A stretch of 64,000 nucleotides of DNA from Neobacillus sp. PS3-12 (GCF_030915385.1 NZ_CP133268.1:1302001-1366000); one strand, 5' to 3'. Shown: positions 37,715-48,829, numbered from the stretch's first letter. Numbers and translations are program-made. Notes: a model not told the origin generated them from the sequence alone.

Positions 37715-38791
37715 TTAAACACGAACAAGATTTGATTTTAATATTTCATCGTAGAACTGGTCAAATTGGTTAAGATCCATTTGTTGCTGTGCATCAGAAA
37801 GGGCAACAGCCGGATCTGGGTGAACTTCGGCCATAACTCCGTCCGCACCGATAGCAAGTGCTGCTTTTGCAGCAGGAAGAAGTAGATCTCTTCTGCCTGT
37901 AGAATGGGTTACATCAACCCAAACAGGTAAATGGGTTTCTTGTTTTAGGATTGGAACAGCCGTAATATCTAATGTATTTCTTGTAGCCCGTTCGTAAGTT
38001 CTAATTCCGCGTTCGCAAAGAATAATTTGTCCGTTTCCTTGAGACATGATGTATTCTGCTGCGTTAATGAACTCTTCAATTGTGGCTGAAAGTCCTCTTT
38101 TTAGTAAAACAGGCTTTTTAAGAGTTCCAGCAGCTTTTAGCAACTCGAAGTTTTGCATGTTTCTTGCACCGATTTGGATTACATCAAGATATTCAACCGC
38201 AGTTTCAAGATCAGCTGGTGTAACAATTTCACTGATAACGGCCATATCGAATTCATCAGCAACACGTTTCAAAATTTTAAGTCCCTCTACACCTAAACCT
38301 TGGAAGTCATATGGTGATGTTCTAGGCTTGTATGCCCCGCCACGCAAAAGTTTTAAGCCTTTTGCTTTCATTGCTTTCGCAACAGTTGCAACCTGTTCAT
38401 ATGATTCAACAGAACATGGACCAAAGACAAAACGCTGCTTGCCATCACCAATGGTTTCACCTTTAACGTTTACAATCGTATCTTCTGGTTTTTTCTTTCT
38501 GGAAACAAGTAATGCTTTCTCATGGTCATCTTTTTGTAAGTTCAAGCTTGCCTTAAAAATTTCTTTAAAAATATGATCAATGGTTGCATTATCAAACGGA
38601 CCATCATTTTCTTCTTTGATAAGATCGAGCATTTTTCTTTCGCGGACAGGATCATAACGGTATACTCCCTGTCCTCCCTTTACCTGTCCAATCTCTTGGA
38701 CGAGCTGAGCTCTCTCATTGATAAGCTTCAATAACTCCAGGTTAATTTCGTCAATACGCGTTCTTAGTTGGTCTAATTTATCATTGCCCAT
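37715..38791 (-). CDS. aroA: Bifunctional 3-deoxy-7-phosphoheptulonate synthase / chorismate mutase
   Basis: A 358-residue protein. Residues 1-90 are an AroQ-type chorismate mutase ([20 protein letters not shown]), and the rest is a type I-beta DAHP synthase ([61 protein letters not shown]). It catalyses the first step of aromatic amino acid synthesis. The N-terminal mutase acts as the chorismate/prephenate-sensing allosteric unit. Named aroA (aroG in some strains) following B. subtilis. Located downstream of ccpA as in B. subtilis. Confidence 0.96.
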   Translation of the reverse strand: MGNDKLDQLRTRIDEINLELLKLINERAQLVQEIGQVKGGQGVYRYDPVRERKMLDLIKEENDGPFDNATIDHIFKEIFKASLNLQKDDHEKALLVSRKKKPEDTIVNVKGETIGDGKQRFVFGPCSVESYEQVATVAKAMKAKGLKLLRGGAYKPRTSPYDFQGLGVEGLKILKRVADEFDMAVISEIVTPADLETAVEYLDVIQIGARNMQNFELLKAAGTLKKPVLLKRGLSATIEEFINAAEYIMSQGNGQIILCERGIRTYERATRNTLDITAVPILKQETHLPVWVDVTHSTGRRDLLLPAAKAALAIGADGVMAEVHPDPAVALSDAQQQMDLNQFDQFYDEILKSNLVRV

Positions 38792-39100
38792 AAATCGTCC
38801 ACCCTTTCATTCTTAAGACTAAGGAAAATGTATCCGCAGCTTTCTTATAAAACTTTTCAATCTAAAAAGATAACAATTTAACCTTTTGTCTTTACTTCCT
38901 GATTGTTTTTTTGAACTTTTCTTACATTTTCTAATATTAGGCCTTATTATAAAGGATATAGCATTCTTTGTCACTATTTTTTCTTTAATAATTAAACGCT
39001 TTTAAGTGTTAAAGTATTTATATGCGTATTTAATATAAAAAGTTCATTAAATTTATTATATTTTATAGTAATTTATCTTTCCATTTTAAAACCTAATTCT
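38792..39100. other. Intergenic gap between aroA and ytxJ
   Basis: About 310 bp of AT-rich DNA containing the aroA upstream region on the minus strand. No ORF with a ribosome binding site, no hairpin or repeat that I can support. Confidence 0.5.
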
Positions 39101-39433
39101 TTAATTATTTCCGCTAGAAGCCCCAGTTAACGAATCTTTCGTAATCTGCCAATGTGAAGCATTCCAAACCGCATTTTTATTAAAAAATAAAATAGCTTGC
39201 GGGGACTCATGCTTAATTTGGAATCGATCAGCAACTTCACTTGATAATGGACGTGCTTCCTGTACAGCAAGGAAATAAGTTGGCACTTCTGATTGTCCAT
39301 CTGAGAATTCTTGATATTGGTTATATGCAGCCCGGCTGATTGGGCATGTTAAACTATGCTTTAATAAAAAAAACTTATTTTCTTTTTGAAGTACTTCATC
39401 AAACTGTTCAGCAGTAACAATTTTTTGTAACAT
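39101..39433 (-). CDS. ytxJ: Monothiol bacilliredoxin BrxC family protein
   Basis: A 110-residue protein; ATG at 39433 has GGAGG upstream. The active-site segment is TCPIS (Cys about residue 31), the monothiol motif of BrxC/YtxJ, which reduces bacillithiolated proteins. The thioredoxin-like fold is suggested by FLLKHSLTCPISRAAYNQYQ and SPQAILFFNKN. Last gene of the ytxGHJ operon, transcribed leftwards. Confidence 0.9.
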   Translation of the reverse strand: MLQKIVTAEQFDEVLQKENKFFLLKHSLTCPISRAAYNQYQEFSDGQSEVPTYFLAVQEARPLSSEVADRFQIKHESPQAILFFNKNAVWNASHWQITKDSLTGASSGNN

Positions 39434-39518
39434 TTCTATTGACCTCCAAAAAAGTAATGGTGAAGTCATTTTAACACTTCACCATTTTGTTAACAAATAA
39501 TCCGTTTTCGATTAATTA

Positions 39519-40031
39519 TTATTTTATTGAATTTTCAGCTTCATCAAAAGCCCTTTGTGCTTCTTCGAGCTTTTTCCTGATATCTGTTTCTTTATCTGCA
39601 GATGTATCAACATTTCCTTTTGGGATATTGATCTTGCTTGCCGCTCCATTAATAGGAATATAGCTCGTTTCACTTTCTTCTTGCTCTTCAATTGAATCGG
39701 AAGTTAATCCCTTCGCTTTATTTACAATCTCCTTTGATTGTTGAACAACAGCTTTGGAAAGCAATGCTGTTTTTTCCTTTGTGGCAGCTGCTAAACCATT
39801 ACTTTTTTCAAAAACATCATCACTCAATTGAGTTGTTTTTTCTAATAAATTGGTCATTTGATTATTGAGGCCGCTACGGATTTCTTTTCCTGCCTTAGGA
39901 GCCAACAGCAATGCAGCAGCAGCCCCAACCACGCCGCCAATAACGGCACCAGCGATAAAGTTTTTAGATGTATGGTTCTCTTTATTCCTATTTTGGTTGT
40001 TTTCCCTTGTTTCATTTTCTTTACCAGACAT
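39519..40031 (-). CDS. ytxH: YtxH family protein
   Basis: A 170-residue general stress protein. The N-terminal part has the YtxH signature FIAGAVIGGVVGAAAALLLAPKAGKEIR (about 28-55), a Gly/Ala-rich membrane segment followed by a long amphipathic helix. It is probably membrane-attached with a coiled-coil cytoplasmic tail. Operon: ytxG-ytxH-ytxJ. Confidence 0.93.
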   Translation of the reverse strand: MSGKENETRENNQNRNKENHTSKNFIAGAVIGGVVGAAAALLLAPKAGKEIRSGLNNQMTNLLEKTTQLSDDVFEKSNGLAAATKEKTALLSKAVVQQSKEIVNKAKGLTSDSIEEQEESETSYIPINGAASKINIPKGNVDTSADKETDIRKKLEEAQRAFDEAENSIK

Positions 40032-40056
40032 ATAATAAGCCCTCCTTTTTAAATTT

Positions 40057-40533
40057 TTATCTTTCTATATCCTTCTGTTTTTCCTTTATAGAGATTTTGC
40101 GTTTTGTATTTAAAGCCTTTTCTTGCTTTTTGCTTCTCCATTTATCTTTTAGTTCAAGGATTACATTGCTCCATTGTATTACTTGGGAAATTTTTTCTTT
40201 ATTTCCTTCCACCTGTTTGTCAACGGCATTTGTAATGCCTTGTAATGTTTGATTAAAATGAATGACTGTAGTACCAACGTCCTTTACTGCATCCACAACA
40301 CTATTTAAACTTTCTGATTTTCGCTGCAGATCTTCAGCAAGATGGTTTGTTTTTTGCAAAAGTGCTGTAGTTTCGGTGGTAACGCCTTCTATTTGTTTTT
40401 CTAATCCCCCTAGTGTCTTTGTTACCGTTTCTAAGGAGACTCGGACTGAATTTAGCGTTTTTGATATGTACATAACTAAAATAAAAAATGCTATAGCTAT
40501 AAAAGCTACACTTAAATATAGAATGATGATCAA
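40057..40533 (-). CDS. ytxG: YtxG family (DUF948) protein
   Basis: A 158-residue membrane protein. The start is TTG 40533 (MIIILYLSVAFIAIAFFILV), with GGAGG 7-8 bases upstream. One N-terminal transmembrane helix (2-23) is followed by a coiled coil (SVRVSLETVTKTLGGLEKQI). First gene of the ytxGHJ operon, which in B. subtilis belongs to the sigma-B/sigma-H stress regulons; I see only weak candidate promoters here. Confidence 0.9.
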   Translation of the reverse strand: MIIILYLSVAFIAIAFFILVMYISKTLNSVRVSLETVTKTLGGLEKQIEGVTTETTALLQKTNHLAEDLQRKSESLNSVVDAVKDVGTTVIHFNQTLQGITNAVDKQVEGNKEKISQVIQWSNVILELKDKWRSKKQEKALNTKRKISIKEKQKDIER

Positions 40534-40733
40534 GTAGTGCACCTCCGAATATTCTATCTCTATCTATTACCTTTATAATTCAAATATAAACGATTTTCCC
40601 CACACATTACTAGTTCAATAATTGTCTTTTGTTCTCCTGCTTAAAACATGCGTAAAATTCATTTCTTTTATCTTCCCTGCTCGTTTCGGTTACAATATGA
40701 TTGTATTCATATTTTGCTTGGAGGCGTTACATA

Positions 40734-41849
40734 ATGAAAGACCCAAGAATTGATAAACTGGCAAAAAACTTAATTAACTATTCTGTTCAGCTCCAAAAAG
40801 GCGAAAAAGTCCTAATTGAAAACTTTGGCCTGCAGCGTGAGCTTGTTACAGCACTAGTTCGAGAAGCCTATGCAGCAGGTGGAAACCCATTTGTTTTATT
40901 AAAGGATCAACAGATAGACCGTTCCCTTTTGTTAGGCGCAAAAGAAGAACAATTTTCGATGATGGCAGAATTTGAAGCCAATGTAATGAAAGAAATGGAT
41001 GCCTACATTGGTTTGCGCTCCGGAAATAACATCAACGAACAGGCAGACGTTCCCGATGAAAAAATGAAAATTCATGGCAAAACGATCGGCAAAAAAGTTC
41101 ATCAAGATATTCGTGTTCCTAAAACAAAGTGGGTTGTACTCCGCTACCCGACCTCTAATATGGCCCAACTGGCAAAAATGAGTACAGAGGCCTTTGAAGA
41201 TTTTTATTTTGATGTTTGTACTCTTGATTATGGAAAAATGGATAAAGCAATGGACAGCCTTGAGGAATTAATGAACCGTACCGATCAAGTTCGTCTAAAG
41301 GGCCCTGGAACAGATTTAACCTTCTCTATAAAGGATATCCCTGCGATTAAATGTGCAGGCAGATTGAATATTCCTGATGGTGAAGTTTATACAGCACCTG
41401 TCCGCAATTCCATTAATGGTGTCATTAGCTATAATACTCCTTCACCCTATCAAGGGTTCACGTTTGAAAATGTAAAGCTTACCTTTAAGGATGGGAAAAT
41501 CGTAGATGCCCAAGCAAATGATACGGAAAGGATTAATCGAATCTTTGATACCGATGAAGGTGCCCGCTATGTCGGTGAATTTGCCATCGGGGTGAATCCA
41601 TTCATCCAAACACCAATGCAGGATATTCTTTTTGATGAAAAAATTGATGGAAGCTTTCACTTTACCCCTGGGCAATGCTATGATGATGCGTTTAATGGAA
41701 ACCACTCCAATATTCACTGGGATTTGGTAAATATTCAAAGACCTGAATATGGCGGCGGTGAAATTTACTTTGATGATGTCTTAATTAGAAAAGATGGCCG
41801 CTTTGTCATTCCAGAATTAGAAAAACTTAATCCAGAAAATTTAAAGTAA
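40734..41849 (+). CDS. Aminopeptidase, peptidase family M29
   Basis: A 371-residue metallopeptidase, shorter than the ~410 of classical AmpS but of the same family. ATG at 40734 has GGAGG upstream. M29 metal-site motifs are visible: NIPDGEVYTAP (Glu), DEGARYVGEFAIG (Glu), FHFTPGQCY (His) and NHSNIHWDLV (His, Asp). It removes N-terminal residues from peptides in the cytosol. Opposite in direction to the flanking ytxG and murC genes. Confidence 0.9.
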   Translation: MKDPRIDKLAKNLINYSVQLQKGEKVLIENFGLQRELVTALVREAYAAGGNPFVLLKDQQIDRSLLLGAKEEQFSMMAEFEANVMKEMDAYIGLRSGNNINEQADVPDEKMKIHGKTIGKKVHQDIRVPKTKWVVLRYPTSNMAQLAKMSTEAFEDFYFDVCTLDYGKMDKAMDSLEELMNRTDQVRLKGPGTDLTFSIKDIPAIKCAGRLNIPDGEVYTAPVRNSINGVISYNTPSPYQGFTFENVKLTFKDGKIVDAQANDTERINRIFDTDEGARYVGEFAIGVNPFIQTPMQDILFDEKIDGSFHFTPGQCYDDAFNGNHSNIHWDLVNIQRPEYGGGEIYFDDVLIRKDGRFVIPELEKLNPENLK

Positions 41850-41857
41850 TAAAAGCA

Positions 41858-41884
41858 AAGAAGCACCCATAATGGGTGCTTCTT
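41858..41884 (+). terminator. Intrinsic terminator of the M29 aminopeptidase gene
   Basis: AAGAAGCACCCATAATGGGT with the complementary GCTTCTT: arms AAGAAGCACCC/GGGTGCTTCTT. A nearly identical hairpin lies at 42604 before murC. Confidence 0.8.
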
Positions 41885-41970
41885 CCAGAATGACAAGAAA
41901 GTGTATTTTTCTCTGCAATTATTATTTTGTAAGCTATATATCAAATTTATCAACTGTCCCTGCTAATGGG

Positions 41971-42105
41971 CCTGTTGATTTCCACTCCGGGCACTCGCTT
42001 TCCTCGGGGAGGTCCTGGAGCCTCCTCGGCGCTTTGGCGCCTGCGGGGTCTCCAGTGACCTCTTGATCCCGCAGGAGTCGAGTGCCCTCCGCTCCAATCA
42101 ACAGG
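41971..42105. repeat. 135-bp dispersed intergenic repeat, unit A
   Basis: Terminal inverted repeat CCTGTTGATT/AATCAACAGG; inside it GGGCACTCG/CGAGTGCCC, and GC-rich blocks (CCTCCTCGGCGCTTTGGCGC, CCCGCAGGAGTCGAGTGCCC). Resembles GC-rich dispersed repeats that I know from Bacillus genomes; no coding frame. Confidence 0.75.
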
Positions 42106-42374
42106 GAGGCAAATCAACCTAAAGTATAACAACACACTTTTTCTAACCTTGCCATGTGTGTTGGAATCTTCTTTATATTTTTGTAGGCTGAAGAAATAAG
42201 ATCTTGTAATGAAAAATCAATATGTTTATCAATCAAACGAGGAATATGGGGATTATTATCAATTAATCAATAGATACAAATTAATTTTCATTTTGGCTAG
42301 AATCTCTGGTTTAAACATTCACCACATATTTTTATTATTTATTAGTTGAGCTGAAAGTCTTTTTTGAAAACACG

Positions 42375-42509
42375 CTGTTGATTGATGCGGAAGGCACGAA
42401 GACTCCTGCGGGAGTACGGGGCTGGGGAGACCCCGCAGGAGCGAAGCGACGAGAAAAGGCTCCCCGACACGCCCGCGGAAAGCGAAGTGCCTGGAGTGCC
42501 AATCAACAG
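42375..42509. repeat. 135-bp dispersed intergenic repeat, unit B
   Basis: Terminal repeats CTGTTGATTG/CAATCAACAG and the same GC-rich blocks in opposite orientation to unit A (GACTCCTGCGGGAGTACGGG, CCCCGCAGGAGCGAAGCGAC). Same length as unit A. 42106-42374 is AT-rich with no gene. Confidence 0.75.
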
Positions 42510-42599
42510 ACATGTTGAGAGCAGATATACAATAAATTATTGCGGCGGAATATTATAGTAATTGCCGAGTTTGATATGCTCCCCTTAAGGTAGACAGCC

Positions 42600-42629
42600 A
42601 AAAAGAAGCACCCATAATGGGTGCTTCTG
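42600..42629 (-). terminator. Intrinsic terminator of murC
   Basis: Minus strand AGAAGCACCC/GGGTGCTTCT followed by TTTTT. Same stem as the terminator at 41858, so the two may have exchanged sequence. Confidence 0.85.
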
Positions 42630-42633
42630 CTTT

Positions 42634-43932
42634 TTATGATAGCTGCTTTTCATAGGCGTCTTGAAACTTTTGGATATCTCCTGCACCCATAAAGATAATG
42701 ATACTATCAGAGTGCTTTTCAAGGACGGATGTATGTTCTTCGGAAATGATTTCAGCGTTTTCAATTTTATCCTGTAAATCTTTAATTGATAAATTCCCAT
42801 GGTTTTCACGGGCGGAACCGAATATATCACACAGGTAAACTTTATCTGCATTGCTCAGGCTATTAGCAAAATCATCAAGAAATGCCTGAGTCCGTGAGAA
42901 TGTATGTGGCTGGAATACAGCTACTATTTCGTGATTCGGGTACTTTTGCCTTGCTGCATCAATTGTAGCTCTAATTTCAGTTGGATGGTGTGCATAATCG
43001 TCAATCAGGATTTGTGAGCCAATTGTTTTCTCAGAAAATCTTCTTTTTACGCCTTCGAATGACATAAGCTGACCCTGCACAACATTCACATCGACTTCTT
43101 CATAGTGGCATACCGCAATCACTGCTAAAGAATTTAAAACATTATGATCCCCAAACGAAGGGATAGAAAATGAGTGATAAAAAGTATTCCGTATGAATAC
43201 ATCAAATGTTGTGCCCTCAGTTGTCTTTACAATATTTTTCGCCTGATAATCATTTTCTTCTCCGAAGCCATAGAACAGCACTGGTACCTTGGCTTGGATT
43301 TTTTGCAGGTGTTCGTCATCTCCGCAAGCAAATATACCTTTCTTGACTTGAACAGCCATTTCCTGAAAGGCAGAAAAAACATCATCAATATTGGCGTAAT
43401 AATCAGGATGATCGAAATCAATATTTGTCATGATTGCATAATCAGGGAAATAAGACAAGAAGTGTCTTCTATATTCACAGGCCTCGAAAACAAAATATTC
43501 GCCGTCCTGCTCACCTTTACCGGTACCATCTCCAATTAGAAATGAAGTTGGCTTAGCACCGCTCATAACATGTGCAAGCAGACCTGTTGTAGAAGTTTTA
43601 CCATGAGCACCTGTTATCGCTACACTGGTAAAGCGCTGCAGGAAATCTCCCAAAAAACGATGATAACGGACAATTGGAAGTCCAAGCTTCATTGCTTCTT
43701 GAATTTCTTCATGTGTATCAGGGAAAGCATTACCCGCAATAATCGTCATTCCTGGTTTTATATTTTCTTTTTGAAAGGGAAGGATTGTTATTCCTGATTT
43801 TTCAAGTGCCAGTTGAGTAAAAAAGCGCTTTTCGACATCAGAGCCTTGTACTTTAAAATCCATATCATGCAGTACTTGAGCAAGTGCACTCATCCCCGAC
43901 CCTTTTATACCTACAAAATGGTAAATAGTCAT
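42634..43932 (-). CDS. murC: UDP-N-acetylmuramate--L-alanine ligase
   Basis: A 432-residue Mur ligase adding L-Ala to UDP-MurNAc in peptidoglycan precursor synthesis. Rossmann start ([20 protein letters not shown]), P-loop [10 protein letters not shown] (about 110-119), Mur ligase signatures DFDHPDYY and AHHPTE, and FQPHTFSRT near residue 345. AGGTTCTTTAG precedes the ATG. Same place as in B. subtilis (between ytxGHJ and sftA/ytpT). Confidence 0.97.
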   Translation of the reverse strand: MTIYHFVGIKGSGMSALAQVLHDMDFKVQGSDVEKRFFTQLALEKSGITILPFQKENIKPGMTIIAGNAFPDTHEEIQEAMKLGLPIVRYHRFLGDFLQRFTSVAITGAHGKTSTTGLLAHVMSGAKPTSFLIGDGTGKGEQDGEYFVFEACEYRRHFLSYFPDYAIMTNIDFDHPDYYANIDDVFSAFQEMAVQVKKGIFACGDDEHLQKIQAKVPVLFYGFGEENDYQAKNIVKTTEGTTFDVFIRNTFYHSFSIPSFGDHNVLNSLAVIAVCHYEEVDVNVVQGQLMSFEGVKRRFSEKTIGSQILIDDYAHHPTEIRATIDAARQKYPNHEIVAVFQPHTFSRTQAFLDDFANSLSNADKVYLCDIFGSARENHGNLSIKDLQDKIENAEIISEEHTSVLEKHSDSIIIFMGAGDIQKFQDAYEKQLS

Positions 43933-44247
43933 CTAAAGAACCTCCAACCAACGTCTATCTGTAAAACAGTATATGACATCTGTCTGTAATTGATAATTGT
44001 ACTAAGAAACACCTAAAAGGCTAAGCAATTGGAAAACTTGGGCAATATCAAAGTTTCAAATAGACATGTTTAATTTAATAAATTTATTATTACATTTTAA
44101 TTGAAATCACATTTAGATATTATAGCACTATTCCATCATGAAAACTATCGAACAGTTTTTTTAATAGCAGTTTTTTTCCAGCTTGAAGATTGTTCATTAT
44201 TAACCTTTTATTTCTATTATTGACAATTAGAGCCTTTCGTTAACCTT
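43933..44247. other. Intergenic gap between sftA and murC
   Basis: About 315 bp of AT-rich DNA containing the murC upstream region. No ORF or strong hairpin seen. Confidence 0.5.
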
Positions 44248-46849
44248 TTAGATACCAGTTTCTTGAATGGTTTCGAGGTCGGCTGCAGTTATAAGAACAT
44301 CTCTTGGTTTACTTCCTTTGGCGCTGGAAATATAGCCTTGCTGCTCCATCATTTCCATTAGTCTGGCAGCCCGATTATAGCCAATTTTAAACCTTCGCTG
44401 CAGGCTTGATGTTGATGCACTGGACTGGTCAACAACAAATTCAATGGCTTCGTAGAAAAGTTCATCCTCTTCCTCAGAAACTTGTGCCTTTTTTAACAGC
44501 TCTTCCTGCTCAAACAAATAATTCGCTTCTTGCTGTTCTCTTACATGTGCCACAACAAGATCAATTTCATCATCAGATACAAACGTTCCTTGTAACCTTA
44601 CTGGTTTTGATGATCCATTTTCTAAGAATAACATATCCCCGGCCCAGCAATTTCTCTGCCCCTCCAATATCAATAATGGTTCGTGAATCGACTTGAGAAG
44701 AAACAGAAAAAGCGATCCGCGTCGGGATATTAGCCTTAATAAGACCTGTTATGACATCCACAGATGGTCTTTGAGTTGCAATAATGAGATGGATGCCGCA
44801 TGCTCTTGCTTTTTGAGCAATTCTGCATATGGCTTCCTCAACATCTGCTGGTGACATCATCATTAAATCCGCCAATTCATCGATCACAATCACAATAAAC
44901 GGCAGTTTATCGGAATATCTTTTATGCTGCATTGCTAATTCATTAAATCTGTTAATATCACGAACCCCTGTGTGAGCAAATAATTCATAGCGCCGCTCCA
45001 TTTCTTCTACAGCCCATTTTAAAGACGCAGTCGCCGCTTTTACATCTGTGATGACTGGACTAACAAGGTGTGGGATCCGATTATATGGAGCTAATTCCAC
45101 CATCTTAGGATCAATTAACAATAGTTTTAAATCATCCGGACTTGCTTTATACAATAAACTTACTAAGATTGTATTGATACAAACACTTTTTCCGGAACCA
45201 GTTGCCCCAGCAATTAAACCATGCGGCATTTTCTTTAAATCTGTTACAATCGGTTTACCTGAAATATCTAATCCCAATACAGCGGTTAATGGTGATACAG
45301 AATCACGAAAAACATGACTTAGAATAATTTCACTTATTTGTACCGGCCTTGATTTTTGGTTTGGTACTTCAATCCCGATTGTATGTTTCCCGGGAATTGG
45401 AGCTTCCATCCGAATATCCCTTGCTGCAAGGCTCAACTTAATATCATCTGTTAGGTTAGTTACCTTATTTACTTTTACACCAGGTTCAGGATGAACCTCA
45501 AATCTTGTAACAGATGGGCCTTGGGTAATATTAACAACCCTTGCACCAACATTAAAATTTTCTAAAGTCTGATTTAAAAGATTTTCTTGCTCCTTAAGCC
45601 AGTCTGAATCTATATCTATCACAATGGGTGGATTCAACAAATCAAAAGCAGGAAATTCATAAGTACCTTCTTCTGAGTTTACAGTCATTTCTTTAACGTT
45701 TGTTTCCATTTTAGGAACTAACTCTTCAATTGGTACGGAAGGTTTTTTAGGAACTACCTCATCAATCGGTACAGAAGGGGTACTTTGCAAAGAAATACTT
45801 GGTTTCTCCTTCTGCTGCCTTTTCTCTTCCCATTTTTGTTTATCCTGTTTCAACATCATGACATTAAAAGGCAGATGTTTTCGTTTCGGCTTTTCAAGTT
45901 CTAGCTCGTCGATACTTTCTTCAGGTTCATCTTTGCTTGCTACTAATTCTCTTTCATCATTTGTAATTTGATCGACGACTGCTTCTGTGAATTCTTCGTC
46001 AATATCCTCACAAGTTTCACTATTTTCAAACGAGAGTTGTTCGGTAGTGATGGCTGCCGCCACTTCAACAGAAGCTAACTCCACTTCTGTTTGGACCTGT
46101 TCAATCATGTTGTTTTCATGATCATCTTCCAGCGAATCTATTACATCCTGATCTTGTTCATCAGATTCAATCTCAAATAATAGTCGATCTAACACTGAAT
46201 CATTCTGGATGGTTTCATTATCCACTTTTGCTTCTAGAAGCTCACGATCATCACTTACAACATCACCCAAAACAGCCTCGCTTGCTTGAAGGATATCTTC
46301 ACTTTCGATGGATGCAATCGGTTCTGATTCCTCCATCCCTTTACTATCTTTCAACAGCGCAGCATCTTCGTGGTCCTGTGCATCTATTGCAAAATGACTA
46401 AGTTCATACTCTACCGCCGTCGTCTTTGGACGATTGAAACCAAAGACAGGGGAAGGAATTTCAGTTGGACGGAATGGCCCGTTACTATGAATTTTTTCTA
46501 AAGGAACTTTTTTCGGTTTAACCGCTTCTTTTTGGAGCCTTTGTTCGTGGTCTCTTTGTGATTGATTTCGATCCTTCGATTGATTTCGATCCTTCGATTG
46601 ATTTCGATCCTTCGATTGATTTTTCTTTTCCACATGCTCTTTTTCATGGCGGATTGTTTTTTTCTCATCCGGAATGATCGGGAACCTAAAATGTCCTTTT
46701 GGGTATTGGTAGGTAATTCTAGCATCCAATTCCTTGTGAGCAGGTTGCTGCCTTTTCTGCTGTATGCTAGGTTGATTTGTATGTATTTCTTGTTGTACAG
46801 CTTCCTCCTCTTTTTTAAACCTTTCAAAAAAATTTTGGATCCAACTCAA
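44248..46849 (-). pseudogene. sftA: SftA/YtpT FtsK-type DNA translocase gene, frameshifted
   Basis: Expected about 867 residues. N-terminal ~430 residues are a low-complexity, acidic linker; then the FtsK motor with Walker A ([10 protein letters not shown]), Walker B ([13 protein letters not shown]), [20 protein letters not shown] and GAEKLLGRG; the C-terminal gamma winged-helix domain follows (RRFKIGYNRAARLMEMMEQQ). At about 44640 the usual LLGRGDMLF reads LLGRG with the frame lost; the G-run is short by two. The rest ([17 protein letters not shown] to the end) is in frame +1. TTG 46849 is chosen as start ([11 protein letters not shown]). SftA clears chromosomes from the septum. A sequencing error is likely. 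Confidence 0.85.
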
Positions 46850-46949
46850 AAAAATCACTCTTTCTATGTTACTATCATTCTATTTTATCAGTTTTTAATA
46901 ATAATTCGACTAAAATTCAAAGAATAGTTCTAACGGCTGAAAAAATAGA

Positions 46950-46978
46950 AAAAAGGACCACTATTGGGTGATCCTTAA
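46950..46978 (-). terminator. Intrinsic terminator of ytpQ
   Basis: Minus strand AAGGATCACC/GTGGTCCTT with a short loop, then TTTTTT. Confidence 0.75.
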
Positions 46979-46987
46979 CTGCTGCAA

Positions 46988-47791
46988 TCAGTGTTTTTTA
47001 TTTTTTCCTAAAATAAAAATTGGTTCGAGTTCCCCATTTTCATATAAAAATGATAATGCTGTGATCGGAACACGGCCACTGGCAAAAAAACTCATCGCCA
47101 TTTGGGCGAGTACATCATAGCCTGTATTGTTACGAATATCTGCTATAATCAGCACATCCTGATGGGGCAAAGCAAGAACCATTGTCCCTGTTATTTGCTT
47201 TTCTATTTTATTTAAAAATCTTTTATTTAAAATACGGCTCGCATCATAGCCGTCATTTGTATTTAAAAAATAAAAAACATTATCAGCAACATGATCTTCC
47301 TTCATTTTGGTTGAGAGTGATCGTACATTGAATAAAGCAATTTCCCTTATTCTATTTGCCTCCCAGCCTTCCTTTTCCATCAAGCGGGTATCAATTAACC
47401 GATAGGTTTTACCCATATCAAAAGCATAGTAAATCCTTGTCTCTGCCGTATGTTCGTCAAATAGGAACGAGACCCCTTCCTCTGATTCACTAGGAAATGA
47501 GGCAGAACGAATGACGGGGTAGATATTTTTCTCATGATCGGTTAATTGTACTTCATCCACCATTGCATGGAGTCCTTCCTCCACATAATAGACCACTTCA
47601 TCAATGGCTTTATCTTTTTCAGTATGCCATTTCGCAATGATCCCCGACAAGGATACTGTAATTCCCTTTTTGGTCAGCTTGCTTTCAATTCTCAGTGTAT
47701 CCTTTTCCCGATCGTAAATGATTAATCGATCTTCTCCTGCTAACCTTGCTTCCAAAGCCTTTTTCATTGTGATACTATCCATTTTAGTCAT
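46988..47791 (-). CDS. ytpQ: YtpQ (DUF1444) family protein
   Basis: A 267-residue protein. ATG at 47791 ([20 protein letters not shown]) has AAGGTGGG upstream; the longer frame to 47830 is not needed. DUF1444 layout: N-terminal helices, a strand-rich core ([40 protein letters not shown]), and a C-terminal FILGKNKKH. Function unknown. It lies in its usual place between sftA and ytpP. Confidence 0.88.
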   Translation of the reverse strand: MTKMDSITMKKALEARLAGEDRLIIYDREKDTLRIESKLTKKGITVSLSGIIAKWHTEKDKAIDEVVYYVEEGLHAMVDEVQLTDHEKNIYPVIRSASFPSESEEGVSFLFDEHTAETRIYYAFDMGKTYRLIDTRLMEKEGWEANRIREIALFNVRSLSTKMKEDHVADNVFYFLNTNDGYDASRILNKRFLNKIEKQITGTMVLALPHQDVLIIADIRNNTGYDVLAQMAMSFFASGRVPITALSFLYENGELEPIFILGKNKKH

Positions 47792-47829
47792 TTTATCCCA
47801 CCTTAAAGGAACATTACCTCTATTGTACA

Positions 47830-47860
47830 AAAAAAGAAGGCTGTCTCAAAGAGACAACCT
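47830..47860 (-). terminator. Intrinsic terminator of ytpP
   Basis: Minus strand AGGTTGTCTC/GAGACAGCCT (one G-T pair) followed by TTCTTTTTTT. Confidence 0.8.
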
Positions 47861-47867
47861 ATGGTGT

Positions 47868-48182
47868 TTATTTTAATCCGTTAATGAAACTTTCGATTTC
47901 TTCTTGTGTCTTACGGTCCTTGCTGACAAAACGGCCTAATTCCTTTCCATTTTCATAGGCTAAAAAGCTTGGAATTCCGTATACATCAAGCTGCTGACAC
48001 AAATCGATAAAATCATCCCGATCAATATGAACAAAAGTGTATTCACTAAATTTCGTTTCCACTTCAGGCATAAATGGATCGATAAATCTGCAATCTGGGC
48101 ACCACCCAGCAGAAAATACAAATATATGGTTTCCATCATTTTTTAATTGTTCAAATTGCTCCATTGTTTCTAAATTTTTCAT
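47868..48182 (-). CDS. ytpP: Thioredoxin-like protein
   Basis: A 104-residue thioredoxin-fold protein with active-site WCPDC (AGWCPDCRFIDPFMPEVE; about residues 26-30), cis-proline YGIPSFLAYENG. ATG at 48182 has AGGAGG 7 bases upstream; the longer frame to 48269 has none. Likely a disulfide reductase of the cytosol. Confidence 0.92.
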   Translation of the reverse strand: MKNLETMEQFEQLKNDGNHIFVFSAGWCPDCRFIDPFMPEVETKFSEYTFVHIDRDDFIDLCQQLDVYGIPSFLAYENGKELGRFVSKDRKTQEEIESFINGLK

Positions 48183-48301
48183 ATCCATGCCTCCTATATA
48201 CTCTATCTTAACAGAATTCACCATGCACATCATGGTTTTTGCTTCGTCCTTTAAACTGCTTGTCCTCATTTCAATTGTTATTTATCCCTGTTGAACAAAA
48301 C

Positions 48302-48829
48302 TCATTCGCTTTGTTCGTTCATTCTTTTTTTATAATCATATTGTCCAACTAACAAATTCATAATATGTGTAAACATTTTAACTCTATTAATGACTCCATC
48401 CGTAAAAATTCCTATGGCACCTTCGTGCTTTCGCACATTTTTCATTTTTGCATAATCATCCATCACAGGCCCCAGCTCTTCTCCTGCTCGAAGTCTTTGG
48501 GCGATTTCTTCTGGAAGTAGCAGCCTCGCTCCACCTGCAATAAGGGGGTCAAAGTCATTTGAAGCAAGAGCTCCCCAATTACAAAGCAGCAGACCATGAC
48601 TTGTTTCCTGGACGCCCCCTTCAAGCCCGATTCCGATCTCACCTTCTCCCTGTTTTAACGCATTAACAGCGCGATTAATCGCTCCATTTATGGTTTCTTC
48701 ATCAGAGAAAGGCTGTTCATTGACGCCAGAGGGAATATCCATTGAAATGAATTCAAAATTACCACCATGAAACGCATTTTTTACAGCCTGATTTTTGGCT
48801 GGATTTTTGGAACCAATAATAATTTTCAT
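48302..48829 (-). CDS. DUF84 / inosine-xanthosine triphosphatase (YjjX-like)
   Basis: A 175-residue protein. ATG at 48829 (MKIIIGSKNPAKNQAVKNAF) has AGGAGAGG upstream; the frame's longer N-terminus to 48904 is not needed. YjjX/DUF84 features: SDEETINGAINRAVNAL, GIGLEGGVQE, and the KHEGAIGIFTDGVINR block. The family removes ITP/XTP from the nucleotide pool to protect nucleic acids. Located between ytpP and ytoP. Confidence 0.85.
   Translation of the reverse strand: MKIIIGSKNPAKNQAVKNAFHGGNFEFISMDIPSGVNEQPFSDEETINGAINRAVNALKQGEGEIGIGLEGGVQETSHGLLLCNWGALASNDFDPLIAGGARLLLPEEIAQRLRAGEELGPVMDDYAKMKNVRKHEGAIGIFTDGVINRVKMFTHIMNLLVGQYDYKKRMNEQSE

Noticed and set aside
43174..43539. 121-codon plus-strand frame inside murC
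   Set aside because: Antisense shadow of a conserved gene; no ribosome binding site and no protein-like features.
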